Origin: Anaerolineae bacterium | GTDB taxonomy: Bacteria; Chloroflexota; Anaerolineae; DTLA01 | Reading direction: 5' to 3' | Assembly (NCBI GenBank): GCA_029907165.1 | Contig: JARYMK010000012.1 | Coordinates: 1 to 32,196, forward strand | Length of the DNA: 32,196 nucleotides | Shown: in pieces, positions 23,227 through 32,196 of the stretch | How the letters are laid out: every line of letters begins with the position of its first letter | Numbering within the stretch: the first letter of the stretch is position 1 | Notes under the pieces: generated by a model | The model's database searches: none | What the model saw: the letters and a program-made list of their open reading frames with translations, nothing else | What the model was told of the DNA's origin: nothing | Translations under genes and position numbers: made by a program

Positions 23227-25149
23227 ATGATTCCCATGTCTGACACCCTGCGGGTGGCGGTGAAGGCGTCGGGGCGTGTCCCCTTCGCCCGCCTGTCCAT
23301 CCGCGACCGCCAACTGCGCTGGTCGGCGGTTCACGGTGATGACGAGGAGAGCCAGCGCCAGACGGCCCTCGCCGTGGCGTCGGGCAGGGCATGGGTGAGG
23401 GCGCGGCTCGGTGAAGGCGGCGCGTTTCAATCGCAGCGCCTCGCCGACCCCGCCGATCCCGACGGTTGGGAACGGTGGGACACGCTGCTCACTTCGGGCG
23501 CGGCCCACGATGTCGCCATCGCTGCCGACGGGAACCTGGCCCGCGCCTTCTGCATCGTGGCCGAGAGCGGCGTGTGGCGCGTCAAGGTGTGGACGTCCGC
23601 GGACGGCGGCGCGACGTGGGCAGGGCCTGCCACCGCGTGCGAGTCGTCCTCGGCGATCACCAGCCTCGCTAGCCCTGCGCCCGACGCTGTGGCCTGGACG
23701 GCGGGCGGCGTCCTGCGCCTGTCGCTGTGGAACGGGGCGTCGTGGGGCGAGGCGGCTGCCTGGAGCGCAGGCGCGGTCATGGCCGATTACGGCATCGCAT
23801 GCGCGCGCCGCGATGGCGTGTACCGCTTCCTGCAGGCAGGGCTGCTCGCCGACGGCGCGTACCTGCGGGCCGTGTCGTGGGATGGGAACGGCTGGTCGGA
23901 GGGGCGCGTGGTCGTCCCAACCGGCCTCCCCGCCGACACGCTCATCCCGCGCTGGCCATCGCTGGCGTGGGTCGGCGACCGCTATCTGGCTGCCTACCTG
24001 GATACCTTCGCGGGTAGCCTGACCTACCAGACGCCGACCGTGCGCTTCTCGTGGGACTTTGAACACTGGTCGTACCCGTGCACCCTGAACCTGAACTCGG
24101 ACGGGCCGACGCGGGCCAACGTGGCCCTGGATACGGATCGTGCCGTAGCGGCTATGGAGCACTCGGCGCTGGCGGCTCCGCTGGGGCGCTCGCTGGAGGG
24201 GTTCGCGGGCATCCTGCGGGCCGAGCGGGTGGAGGCCGAGGGATACGGGGCGCTGCGGCTCCTGCTGCGCGGCGGCGAGGCGCTGGATTCGGCGCCGCTG
24301 CTACCCTACGCCGAAGCGGTGCTCGCCCTGGGCTACCGCACGGCAGCCGGTTACGAGAGCGTGGAGACCGCGCCCATGTACCTCGTGTCGGTGCATCGCG
24401 CCCGAGGCGAATCCCGGCCCGGGGCCGAGGTCATCGTCCACGCCCGCGACGGCTGGGGCCTGCTGGCCCAGTGGCAGGCGCTTACGACCGAGGCGTGGGC
24501 GGATGTCTCGCTCGGCTGGATGCTGGCGGAAGTCCTGATGCGGGCGGCGGGCCTGCGCCTGCTGACCGACGGCGCGCCCGCCTGGCAGGCCACGCTGGAC
24601 CGCTTCGCCATCCCGCGCGGCGCGCGGGGCGATGCCGTTGTCCGCCAACTGCTGCGCCACGCGGGGGCGCGTGCCAGGTGGGATGCCGACGGCTCGCTGT
24701 ACGCCTTCCTGCCGGCGGCCCAGCCGTGGGGCGTGGACTGGGCGTTTGATGCGGAGGTGCTCCGCGCCAGGCATGGCGTGGCGGCGGCGGGGGTTACGCT
24801 GGCGCGGGTGGCGGGGCAGTACCCGGCCCTGGGCCAGGCGCAGGACGTGCGCGCGGCCCAGCAGCAAGGCCGAACCCTGGACGCGGTGATGGACGACGGG
24901 TATCTGACCACGTCCGCCCAGTGCGCCGAGGCTGCGGCGGCGCTGGTGGCGCGGGGAACCGTCCGCGCGCTGCGGGGAACGCTCACCACCGCCGTTGTGC
25001 CGGGCCTCCAGGCGCTGGACCGGGTTACGGTGGATGATCCCGCCCTGGGGCTTGTGGCGGCCGAGCGGCGGGTCGTGTCGGTTCGCACGGTATGCGACGC
25101 CCTGCGCGGAGTCTGGCAGCAGACGGTGGAGATGGAAGGCCTCGCGTAG
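23227..25149 (+). CDS. Large phage tail-like protein with propeller-type N-terminal half
   Basis: 640 residues from ATG 23227, six bases after GGAGG. Residues 1-330 contain repeated blades of the type WRVKVWTSADGGATW, LRLSLWNGASWGEA and WDGNGWSEGRV, with regular Trp/Asp/Gly spacing as in sialidase or BNR-like beta-propellers. The C-terminal half (about 340-640) has the alternating strand pattern of tail-hub or late-control-D-type phage proteins (VIVHARDGWGLLAQW, ALDRVTVDDPALGLV), which form baseplate structures; this part is assigned by general resemblance only. If correct, the propeller could bind host surface glycans. It ends the cassette; no lysis or tail-fibre gene follows. Confidence 0.45.
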   Translation: MIPMSDTLRVAVKASGRVPFARLSIRDRQLRWSAVHGDDEESQRQTALAVASGRAWVRARLGEGGAFQSQRLADPADPDGWERWDTLLTSGAAHDVAIAADGNLARAFCIVAESGVWRVKVWTSADGGATWAGPATACESSSAITSLASPAPDAVAWTAGGVLRLSLWNGASWGEAAAWSAGAVMADYGIACARRDGVYRFLQAGLLADGAYLRAVSWDGNGWSEGRVVVPTGLPADTLIPRWPSLAWVGDRYLAAYLDTFAGSLTYQTPTVRFSWDFEHWSYPCTLNLNSDGPTRANVALDTDRAVAAMEHSALAAPLGRSLEGFAGILRAERVEAEGYGALRLLLRGGEALDSAPLLPYAEAVLALGYRTAAGYESVETAPMYLVSVHRARGESRPGAEVIVHARDGWGLLAQWQALTTEAWADVSLGWMLAEVLMRAAGLRLLTDGAPAWQATLDRFAIPRGARGDAVVRQLLRHAGARARWDADGSLYAFLPAAQPWGVDWAFDAEVLRARHGVAAAGVTLARVAGQYPALGQAQDVRAAQQQGRTLDAVMDDGYLTTSAQCAEAAAALVARGTVRALRGTLTTAVVPGLQALDRVTVDDPALGLVAAERRVVSVRTVCDALRGVWQQTVEMEGLA

Positions 25150-25190
25150 CCCAGGTCGCGCCGCCGAGTCGCCACGGCAGTTCAGTGGCC

Positions 25191-26123
25191 TCACTCGCAG
25201 GCGTCGTCCTGCTCCTGGAGCCAGCCGTTTTGCAGGCCCGCCTGCTCAAAGGCGTCTATGGCCTCCAGGTACTCGTCGGGCGACACTTTTCGGCCCAGCA
25301 CGGGGTCATCCAGCACGCGGTAGGCGGGGAAGTACTGGTTCATCACGCTCACGTGAACGTTGGGCGACAGTTCGCGGGCGATCCAGCGGAACACCTCGGC
25401 GCTCTGGGCCAGGCCGCCCGGCAGCACCAGGTGGCGGATGATCATCCCGCGGCGGGCGATGCCCTCCTCGTCCAGCACCAGTTCGTCGCCCATCTGGCGG
25501 TATATCTCCTTCAGGGCCGCGCGGTCGGCCTCCACGTACCCCACAAACCCCGACAGTTGCCGCGCCACATCGTCGTCGGCGTACTTGGCGTCGGGCAGGT
25601 AGATGTCCACGATGCCGTCCAGCAGGCGCAGCGTCTCCAGCGAGTCGTAGCCGCTGGTGTTGTACACGAGGGGGATTCGCAGGCCCAGTTCCACGGCGTG
25701 GGGCAGCGCCATCACAATCTGGGCGGCGAAGTGGGTGGGCGTTACGAAGTTGATGTTGTGGCAGCCCTTGGCCTGGAGTTCCACCATCATCTCGGCCAGG
25801 CGCTCCACCGAGACGCGGTTGCCCACGCCCAGTTGGCTGATGGGGTAATTCTGGCAGAAGCGGCAGCGGGCCGTGCAGTAACTGAAGAACACCGTGCCCG
25901 AGCCGCGCGTGCCGCTGATGGGTGGCTCCTCCCAGGGGTGCACGTTCCACGACGCCACGACGGGGTCGGCCCCCGCGCGGCAGAACCCCACCTCGCCCGC
26001 CAGGCGGTTCACGCCGCAGCGCCTCGGGCACAGCACGCAGTGGGCCAGGAGTTCCTCGGCGCGGCGGACGCGGTCGGCGAGTTCGCCCGTTTCGTGCAAG
26101 CGCAGGTAGCCTGGGGTATGCAT
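25191..26123 (-). CDS. Radical SAM protein of the PflX/COG1313 type (PFL-activase-like)
   Basis: 310 residues from ATG 26123. An N-terminal region with Cys29, Cys32, Cys36 and Cys48 precedes the radical SAM motif CTARCRFC (Cys83, Cys87, Cys90) and QNYPISQ. NVHPWEEPP, GSGTVFFS, VTPTHF, IPLVYNTSGYDSLETL and VDIYLPDAKYAD are family signatures. Members resemble pyruvate formate-lyase activating enzymes, but their targets are unknown and no glycyl-radical enzyme lies nearby. The start could also be ATG 26132, which overlaps the uvrB stop; ATG 26123 is two bases past it. Either way translation is coupled to uvrB, though no functional link is known. Confidence 0.9.
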   Translation of the reverse strand: MHTPGYLRLHETGELADRVRRAEELLAHCVLCPRRCGVNRLAGEVGFCRAGADPVVASWNVHPWEEPPISGTRGSGTVFFSYCTARCRFCQNYPISQLGVGNRVSVERLAEMMVELQAKGCHNINFVTPTHFAAQIVMALPHAVELGLRIPLVYNTSGYDSLETLRLLDGIVDIYLPDAKYADDDVARQLSGFVGYVEADRAALKEIYRQMGDELVLDEEGIARRGMIIRHLVLPGGLAQSAEVFRWIARELSPNVHVSVMNQYFPAYRVLDDPVLGRKVSPDEYLEAIDAFEQAGLQNGWLQEQDDACE

Positions 26124-26125
26124 AC

Positions 26126-28150
<2,025 letters not shown>

Positions 28151-28489
28151 CTCCCCTCGCTCCTGTGAACCCTCTGCAACCACATAAGTATAGGGGAAAA
28201 CGGCCAAAGGGCAAACAGCGTCGGGTTCACCCCAGAAAACGCAGAGCGTCGCACGGGGCTGAAGCCGCCGCGACCAGGGAGTGCTACCCCCTTCGCCCGC
28301 CGAGCGGGTTCGGATGAGGGCGGATAGAAGTGCGTCGCATCTAGCACCATGGCAGCCCTACCCGCGATCGGGACACCTGCTCCTCACGCAACATTCACTA
28401 ATTCTTAATACACGATTCACCTTTTTCGCGGCCCCTCGGCCCTACAATGGAAGGTGGAAACACCAATTTGCACTCATTGGGTTGCTCTT
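28151..28489. other. 339-nt divergent region between uvrB and the secreted peptidase
   Basis: No credible gene. It holds the uvrB promoter (28187-28214), two copies of GCGTCGCA, an AT-richer patch with direct repeats ATTCAC at 28393-28398 and 28415-28420 (22 bp apart, two helical turns), and a -10-like TACAAT (28443-28448) for the peptidase. TTCACC lies 21 bp upstream, too far for a normal -35, so activator-assisted transcription is possible. Confidence 0.45.
28187..28214 (-). promoter_or_regulatory. Promoter of uvrB
   Basis: On the minus strand TTGCCC (28214-28209), 16-nt spacer, TATACT (28192-28187). It gives a leader of about 30 nt before ATG 28150. Confidence 0.6.
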
Positions 28490-30766
28490 ATGCGTACGCG
28501 TCCGTTCTCGCGGTTCCTTTGGCTGGCAACGATACCTATCCTGCTCGGGCTGGCGGCACTCGCCCTGACCGCGACCGCTGCGCGGGCCGAGGGACCTGTC
28601 GCTCCATCGCTTGCCACGCCCCAGCCCGAAACCTGGCAGGCAGGCCGAACCTCGGTGTCGGACCTGAGCCTACGAGAGCAGGCGGCGCTCCTCGGCGTTC
28701 CCGCCCAGGTGATGGAGCAGGAGCGCATCCTGAGCCTGCTCAACGCGGGACGGCGGCCCGCCGACTATCACTATCCGCCCAGCCTTGACTGGCGCCAATA
28801 CGGCGGCCAGGACTACACCACGCCCATCCGCAACCAGAGTTCGTGCGGGGCGTGCGTGGCCTTTGGCGTGGTCGGGGCCGTAGAAAGCCGCCTTGAGGTG
28901 GCCGCGAGCAATCCCAATCTGAACCCGAACCTGTCGGAGGGGCAACTGTTCTACTGCGGGTGCGGGGCGTGTTGCGAAATCGGGTGGTCGCCTGCCGCCG
29001 CACTGAACTTCGCGCGGGACGTGGGCATCGTGGATGAGACCTGCTCACCCTACAGCCCGGTCAACCAAGCGTGCAACCTGTGCCCCGATTGGCAATCTCG
29101 GGTTACGCGCATCGCGGGGTGGGCCGGCGTGAGCGGCGCGGAGAACATCAAGGAAATCCTGGCCGATAGTGGCCCGGTGGTCGCCACGATGAACGTGTAC
29201 CAGGACTTCTATTCCTACGTGGGCGGGGTGTACCGCCGCACGTGGGGCAGCCTGCTGGGCGGGCACGCGGTGGTGCTGGTCGGGTACGATGACGCCGGTG
29301 GCTACTGGTTCGCCAAGAACTCCTGGGGCACTTACTGGGGCGAGAGCGGCTGGTTCCGCATCGCCTACGGTGAGTGCGAGATAGACGACTACGCCTACGT
29401 GCCGGTGATCCTCCCGTCGGCAACGGCCACGCCGGCGCCGACGTTCACGCCTGGCCCCAGCGCCACGGCCACGCCCATGCGCACGCCCACGGCGACGTGG
29501 ACGCCCACACCGACCCACACGCCGACGGCGACGCGCACGCCAACGAGCACGCCAACTCCCACGCGCACGGCCACAGCGACGCGCACGCCAAGCGCCACGC
29601 CGACCGCTACACATACGCCCGCGCCCTTGCCGCCGCAGCACGCCGTCCGCTTCTCGGCCCGGTACGTGTCGGGCCAGTACCTGACGTACAGCGTGTACTA
29701 CGTGCTGGACGGTGGTCTTCCCAGGTTCTTGGGCACGGTCAGTTTCGCCCGCGAGTGGGAGTTCTCCGCCAACTTCAATTCCATCTGGGTCTTCATGACC
29801 ACGTCGGCGGGGACGCTCTACGCGCAGGACCTGTATGTGGACGGGGAGCGGGTCGCGTGTGGCACGCTGAGCAGCGAAGGTCTTAGGTGGCCCGGTGGGC
29901 AGTGTGAGCAGCCGCCCGCGCCTACCGCCACGCCGACGCGGACTCCGACGCTCACCTGGACGCCGACGGCCACGCCCACGCCCACGGCCACCTGGACGCC
30001 AACTGCAACCCGCACGCCAGCGCCGACCGCTACGCAGACCGGCACGCCGGCTCCGGTTCCAGGCCAGCACACCGTGCGGTTCACGGCGCGGTACGTGTCG
30101 GGGTACGCGCTGACCTACGCCGTGTACTACGCGCTGGATGGAGGGCCGACGCAGTTCCTGGGGCCGGTCGCATCGGCAGGCGACTGGACGTTCACCGCCG
30201 CATTCAACGCCATTCGGGTGTACATCAGCGTGCCCGCCGGCACGATGTACGAACAGCGCTTGTACGTGGACGGTGTTGCCGTGGACTGCGGTACCGCGGG
30301 CAGCACGGGCATGATCTGGCCGGGCGGCCGATGCGACGCACCGGAGCCACCGACAGCCACCCCGACCCGCACCGCCACGCCCACGCGCACGCCCACAGCG
30401 ACGTGGACGCCCACGCCAACCCGCACGCCCACGGCGACCCGCACGCCGACGTGGACGCCCACCGCCACGCGCACGCCTGCGCCCGTGCCGCCGCTCCATA
30501 CGGTGCGGTTCACGGCGCGGTACGTGTCGGGCTACTACGTCATGCGGAGCATCTTCTACGAGTTGGACGGCGGCGCTCCCCAATTTCTGGGCGCGGTTAC
30601 GCAGTACGCAGATTACTACCTGTCCGCGAGTTTCAACCAGATTCGCGTGTATGCCTCTAGTCCACTGGACTCGCTGTATGGGGAACTGTACGTGGATGGG
30701 GTGCGGGTAGCGTGCGGGATGATCGGGGCCGAGGGGTTGCGCTGGCCTGGCGGTTCGTGCCCGTAG
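28490..30766 (+). CDS. Secreted papain-like (C1 family) cysteine peptidase with three tandem unknown domains
   Basis: 758 residues. A signal peptide (FLWLATIPILLGLAALALTATAARA, cleaved near 33) and a short pro-like region precede a papain fold at about 93-308. The catalytic Cys is 122 in SSCGACVAF with oxyanion Gln116; His259 lies in GGHAVVLVGYD and Asn277 in AKNSWGTYWGE. Three domains of about 90 residues follow, at about 382-472, 525-615 and 668-757, each HxVRF(S/T)ARYVSG...LDGG...FN.I.V...LYVDG..V.CG...WPGG.C, joined by Thr-Pro linkers of about 50-70 residues. A conserved Cys pair per domain suggests a disulfide. It looks surface- or secretion-bound, with the repeats perhaps binding carbohydrate. 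Start ATG 28490 is preferred over GTG 28454, which would put residues before the signal peptide; no good SD precedes it. Confidence 0.88.
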   Translation: MRTRPFSRFLWLATIPILLGLAALALTATAARAEGPVAPSLATPQPETWQAGRTSVSDLSLREQAALLGVPAQVMEQERILSLLNAGRRPADYHYPPSLDWRQYGGQDYTTPIRNQSSCGACVAFGVVGAVESRLEVAASNPNLNPNLSEGQLFYCGCGACCEIGWSPAAALNFARDVGIVDETCSPYSPVNQACNLCPDWQSRVTRIAGWAGVSGAENIKEILADSGPVVATMNVYQDFYSYVGGVYRRTWGSLLGGHAVVLVGYDDAGGYWFAKNSWGTYWGESGWFRIAYGECEIDDYAYVPVILPSATATPAPTFTPGPSATATPMRTPTATWTPTPTHTPTATRTPTSTPTPTRTATATRTPSATPTATHTPAPLPPQHAVRFSARYVSGQYLTYSVYYVLDGGLPRFLGTVSFAREWEFSANFNSIWVFMTTSAGTLYAQDLYVDGERVACGTLSSEGLRWPGGQCEQPPAPTATPTRTPTLTWTPTATPTPTATWTPTATRTPAPTATQTGTPAPVPGQHTVRFTARYVSGYALTYAVYYALDGGPTQFLGPVASAGDWTFTAAFNAIRVYISVPAGTMYEQRLYVDGVAVDCGTAGSTGMIWPGGRCDAPEPPTATPTRTATPTRTPTATWTPTPTRTPTATRTPTWTPTATRTPAPVPPLHTVRFTARYVSGYYVMRSIFYELDGGAPQFLGAVTQYADYYLSASFNQIRVYASSPLDSLYGELYVDGVRVACGMIGAEGLRWPGGSCP

Positions 30767-30789
30767 CGTCTCACCGACGCGCAGCGCCC

Positions 30790-30884
30790 GAAGCAATCTC
30801 CCCTCACCCCAGCCCTCTCCCGTCGGGCGACGGAGCGCCGAAGAATCTCGCCAACCGAGAGACTTTGCTCCGCTCGCAGTGACA
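30790..30884. repeat. Composite dispersed repeat (copy 4 of the palindromic family, with a CCCTCACCCCAGCCC motif)
   Basis: It starts CGAAGCAATC and ends CGCTCGCAGTGACA, like the other copies, but its centre contains CCCCTCACCCCAGCCCTCTC, a second repeat motif common in intergenic DNA of several phyla. It lies between the peptidase stop and the tRNA promoter. Confidence 0.55.
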
Positions 30885-30916
30885 GCGGCGCGGACGGCAC
30901 CGAGTTTTCCCCTGCT

Positions 30917-30947
30917 TTCTCTGCGCTCTCGGCGTTCTCTGCGGTGG
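30917..30947. repeat. Single unit of the CTCTGCGGTG repeat
   Basis: TTCTCTGCGCTCTCGGCGTT followed by CTCTGCGGTG resembles one right arm of the nested palindrome at 10232-10432; no left arm is seen here. Confidence 0.55.
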
Positions 30948-30993
30948 AACGGGGCCAACGAACATTGAAACCAAGCCTGCCCTCGTGCGCCGA

Positions 30994-31022
30994 TTGACAG
31001 AACCGCACCCCCGCCGTATAAT
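30994..31022 (+). promoter_or_regulatory. Consensus promoter of tRNA-Val
   Basis: Perfect TTGACA (30994-30999), 17-nt spacer, perfect TATAAT (31017-31022). The predicted transcript start, about 31029, lies a few bases before the tRNA. Confidence 0.9.
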
Positions 31023-31033
31023 GTGTTTGCTGC

Positions 31034-31107
31034 GGGCGAATAGCTCAGTTGGGATGAGCGCCTCGCTTACACCGAGGAGGTCACAGGTTCGAGCCCTGTT
31101 TCGCCCA
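31034..31107 (+). tRNA. tRNA-Val (anticodon TAC)
   Basis: A complete cloverleaf of 74 nt. The acceptor stem GGGCGAA (31034-31040) pairs with TTCGCCC (31100-31106), with discriminator A. The D arm is GCTC...GAGC, the anticodon stem CCTCG/CGAGG with loop CTTACAC, and the T arm ACAGG-TTCGAGC-CCTGT. Anticodon TAC reads Val GUA and, by wobble, other Val codons. The next bases are CCT, so the terminal CCA is not fully encoded and needs CCA-adding enzyme. Confidence 0.97.
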
Positions 31108-31116
31108 CCTGCAAGC

Positions 31117-31147
31117 AGGCCGCCACCCCAAAGGCGGCCTTGTCTTT
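31117..31147 (+). terminator. Intrinsic terminator after tRNA-Val
   Basis: An 8-bp stem AGGCCGCC / GGCGGCCT (31117-31124 with 31133-31140), with an 8-nt loop, followed by TGTCTTT. It ends the tRNA transcript before the response regulator. Confidence 0.8.
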
Positions 31148-31197
31148 ATCCAGGAATACCGCGCATCAACGCAAACGATGCACGAGCAGTGAGGTAG

Positions 31198-31875
31198 ATG
31201 GCAGGGCGTATCCTGGTTGTGGAAGATGATGCGAAGATCGCTGACCTGCTGCGGCGCGGGCTGGTCTTTGAGGGCTACGCGGTGGACGCGGCCGCCGACG
31301 GCGAGACCGCGCTGGCGATGGCTCGCGACCGCGAGCCCGACCTCGTGATCCTGGACCTCATGCTGCCAGGCATCAGTGGGCTGGAGGTGTGCCGACGCCT
31401 GCGCGCCGCCAGCGACGTCCCCATCCTCATCCTCACCGCCAAGGGCGCTGTCGCCGACCGCGTCCAGGGCCTGGACAGCGGAGCCGATGACTACCTCGTC
31501 AAGCCCTTCGCCTTTGAGGAACTTCTGGCCCGCATCCGCGCCCTTCTGCGCCGCCACCAGCGCACCGAGCAGGAGGAAATCCTGCGTTTCGCCGACCTGA
31601 CCATGAACACGTCCACCCGCAGGGTAACCCGCGGCGACCGCGTCATTGAACTCACCGCCAAGGAGTTTGACCTGCTGGAACTGTTCCTGCTGCACCCGCG
31701 CCAGGTGCTCACCCGCGACACCATCTACGACCGCATCTGGGGCTACGACTTCGGCGGCGAGTCCAACATCCTGGAGGTGTACATCCGCTACCTGCGGGCC
31801 AAACTGGAGGCGGGCGGCGAGCCTCGCCTCATCCACACCGTGCGCGGCGTCGGCTACGCCCTGCGCGAGGAGTGA
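31198..31875 (+). CDS. OmpR-family two-component response regulator
   Basis: 225 residues. The receiver domain has acidic pair E9-D10-D11, phospho-acceptor Asp53 (VILDLMLPG), Thr80 and Lys102 (LVKPF), a complete active site. The C-terminal winged helix begins with [15 protein letters not shown] and has [15 protein letters not shown] and [11 protein letters not shown], typical of OmpR/PhoB DNA-binding domains. Start ATG 31198 follows GAGG by only three bases, a weak spacing; no better start was found. The kinase gene begins 4 bases after its stop and is certainly co-transcribed. The stimulus cannot be read from this window. Confidence 0.95.
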   Translation: MAGRILVVEDDAKIADLLRRGLVFEGYAVDAAADGETALAMARDREPDLVILDLMLPGISGLEVCRRLRAASDVPILILTAKGAVADRVQGLDSGADDYLVKPFAFEELLARIRALLRRHQRTEQEEILRFADLTMNTSTRRVTRGDRVIELTAKEFDLLELFLLHPRQVLTRDTIYDRIWGYDFGGESNILEVYIRYLRAKLEAGGEPRLIHTVRGVGYALREE

Positions 31876-31879
31876 ACCC

Positions 31880-32196
31880 ATGCCCATCCGCACCCGCCTG
31901 ACCCTCTGGTACGTGGGACTGCTGGCGCTGGTCCTGGTGGTCTTTGACCTGACCGTGTATGCCGTGCTGTCGTACCGCACCTACGCCGAGGTGGACCGCA
32001 GCGTGCAGACCCTGGCCGACCAGATCGTCATGTCCATCCGCGCCGAGAACAACCCGCTGTCGGTGCTCGTGTCGGGGCGGGTACGCCTGCCGTCGGTGGA
32101 CGCCTTCTCCACGCCCGACACCTACTGGCAGGTGGTGCGCACCGACGGCGTCATCGCCGCCCGCTCGGCCAACTTGGGCGAGCAGAGCCTGCCGCT
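31880..32196 (+). CDS. Sensor histidine kinase, N-terminal part (partial, runs off the window)
   Basis: About 105 residues are visible. After MPIRTRLTLWYVG comes a hydrophobic segment (LLALVLVVFDLTVYAVLSY) that is a typical first membrane helix, then a soluble sensor region (VDRSVQTLADQIVMSI, TYWQVVRTDGVIAARSANLG) likely outside the membrane. GAGGAG lies about 8 bases upstream of ATG. The arrangement is that of OmpR-coupled class I kinases; HAMP, HisKA and ATPase domains would lie beyond the end. It pairs with the regulator at 31198-31875. Confidence 0.9.
   Translation, partial: MPIRTRLTLWYVGLLALVLVVFDLTVYAVLSYRTYAEVDRSVQTLADQIVMSIRAENNPLSVLVSGRVRLPSVDAFSTPDTYWQVVRTDGVIAARSANLGEQSLP

Noticed and set aside
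29437-30480. Thr-Pro coding DNA as non-coding microsatellites
   Set aside because: The frame stays open through all three stretches and joins three conserved domains, so it codes for linkers.

Overview
The window is GC-rich bacterial chromosome, most likely from Chloroflexota (Anaerolineae-like). This is an inference from gene types: exported proteins with Thr-Pro linkers, a MalT-like ATPase/TPR regulator ending in winged helix plus BTAD, a bifunctional phosphoglucose/phosphomannose isomerase, a small protein resembling the Os1348/NHLP clan, large PAS/GAF sensors, and several dispersed intergenic repeat families. No rRNA, CRISPR array, transposase or integrase is visible. One tRNA gene, tRNA-Val(TAC), is present.

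Layout. 1-558 is the 3' end of an exported Thr-Pro/Fn3-like protein. 801-3986 is the MalT/BTAD regulator with an extended -10 promoter. 4245-4534 holds two tandem, nearly identical 41-residue membrane-type peptides. They are preceded by three 7-bp direct repeats at exact 11-bp spacing next to a promoter-like sequence, the architecture expected for a BTAD/SARP regulator. 4837-5067 is the Os1348-like small protein, followed by a hairpin terminator. 5178-10205 (minus) is a probable surface-glycan locus: two family-2 glycosyltransferases, a radical SAM/SPASM-like enzyme and a polytopic membrane protein. 10441-11713 (minus) is a DUF1848 + DUF123 (GIY-YIG-like) pair with a promoter that implies leaderless translation. 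12078-14555 (minus) is a GAF/PAS sensor without an output domain. It is divergent from rsmI (14844-15686), which is followed by the sugar-phosphate isomerase (15742-16803).

16888-20775 (minus) encodes a five-PAS hybrid histidine kinase with two receivers and an HPt domain. 20957-25149 is a three-gene phage-derived cassette: a complete-looking terminase large subunit, a probable head-tail adaptor and a large tail-like protein, with no portal, capsid or integrase. 25191-28150 (minus) is uvrB followed closely by a PflX/COG1313-like radical SAM gene. 28490-30766 is a secreted papain-like peptidase carrying three copies of an unrecognised domain of about 90 residues separated by Thr-Pro linkers. 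31034-31107 is tRNA-Val with a consensus promoter and a terminator. 31198-32196 is an OmpR-type response regulator and the start of its histidine kinase.

The strongest candidate for something undescribed is at 3987-5150: regulator, helically phased repeats, twin peptides and the Os1348-like protein. The other two candidates are the stripped-down phage packaging/tail cassette and the triplicated peptidase domain. Several start codons were moved from the longest reading frame because a promoter or Shine-Dalgarno (SD) sequence lies inside the longer frame. All functions are read from sequence and remembered family features; no database search was possible.
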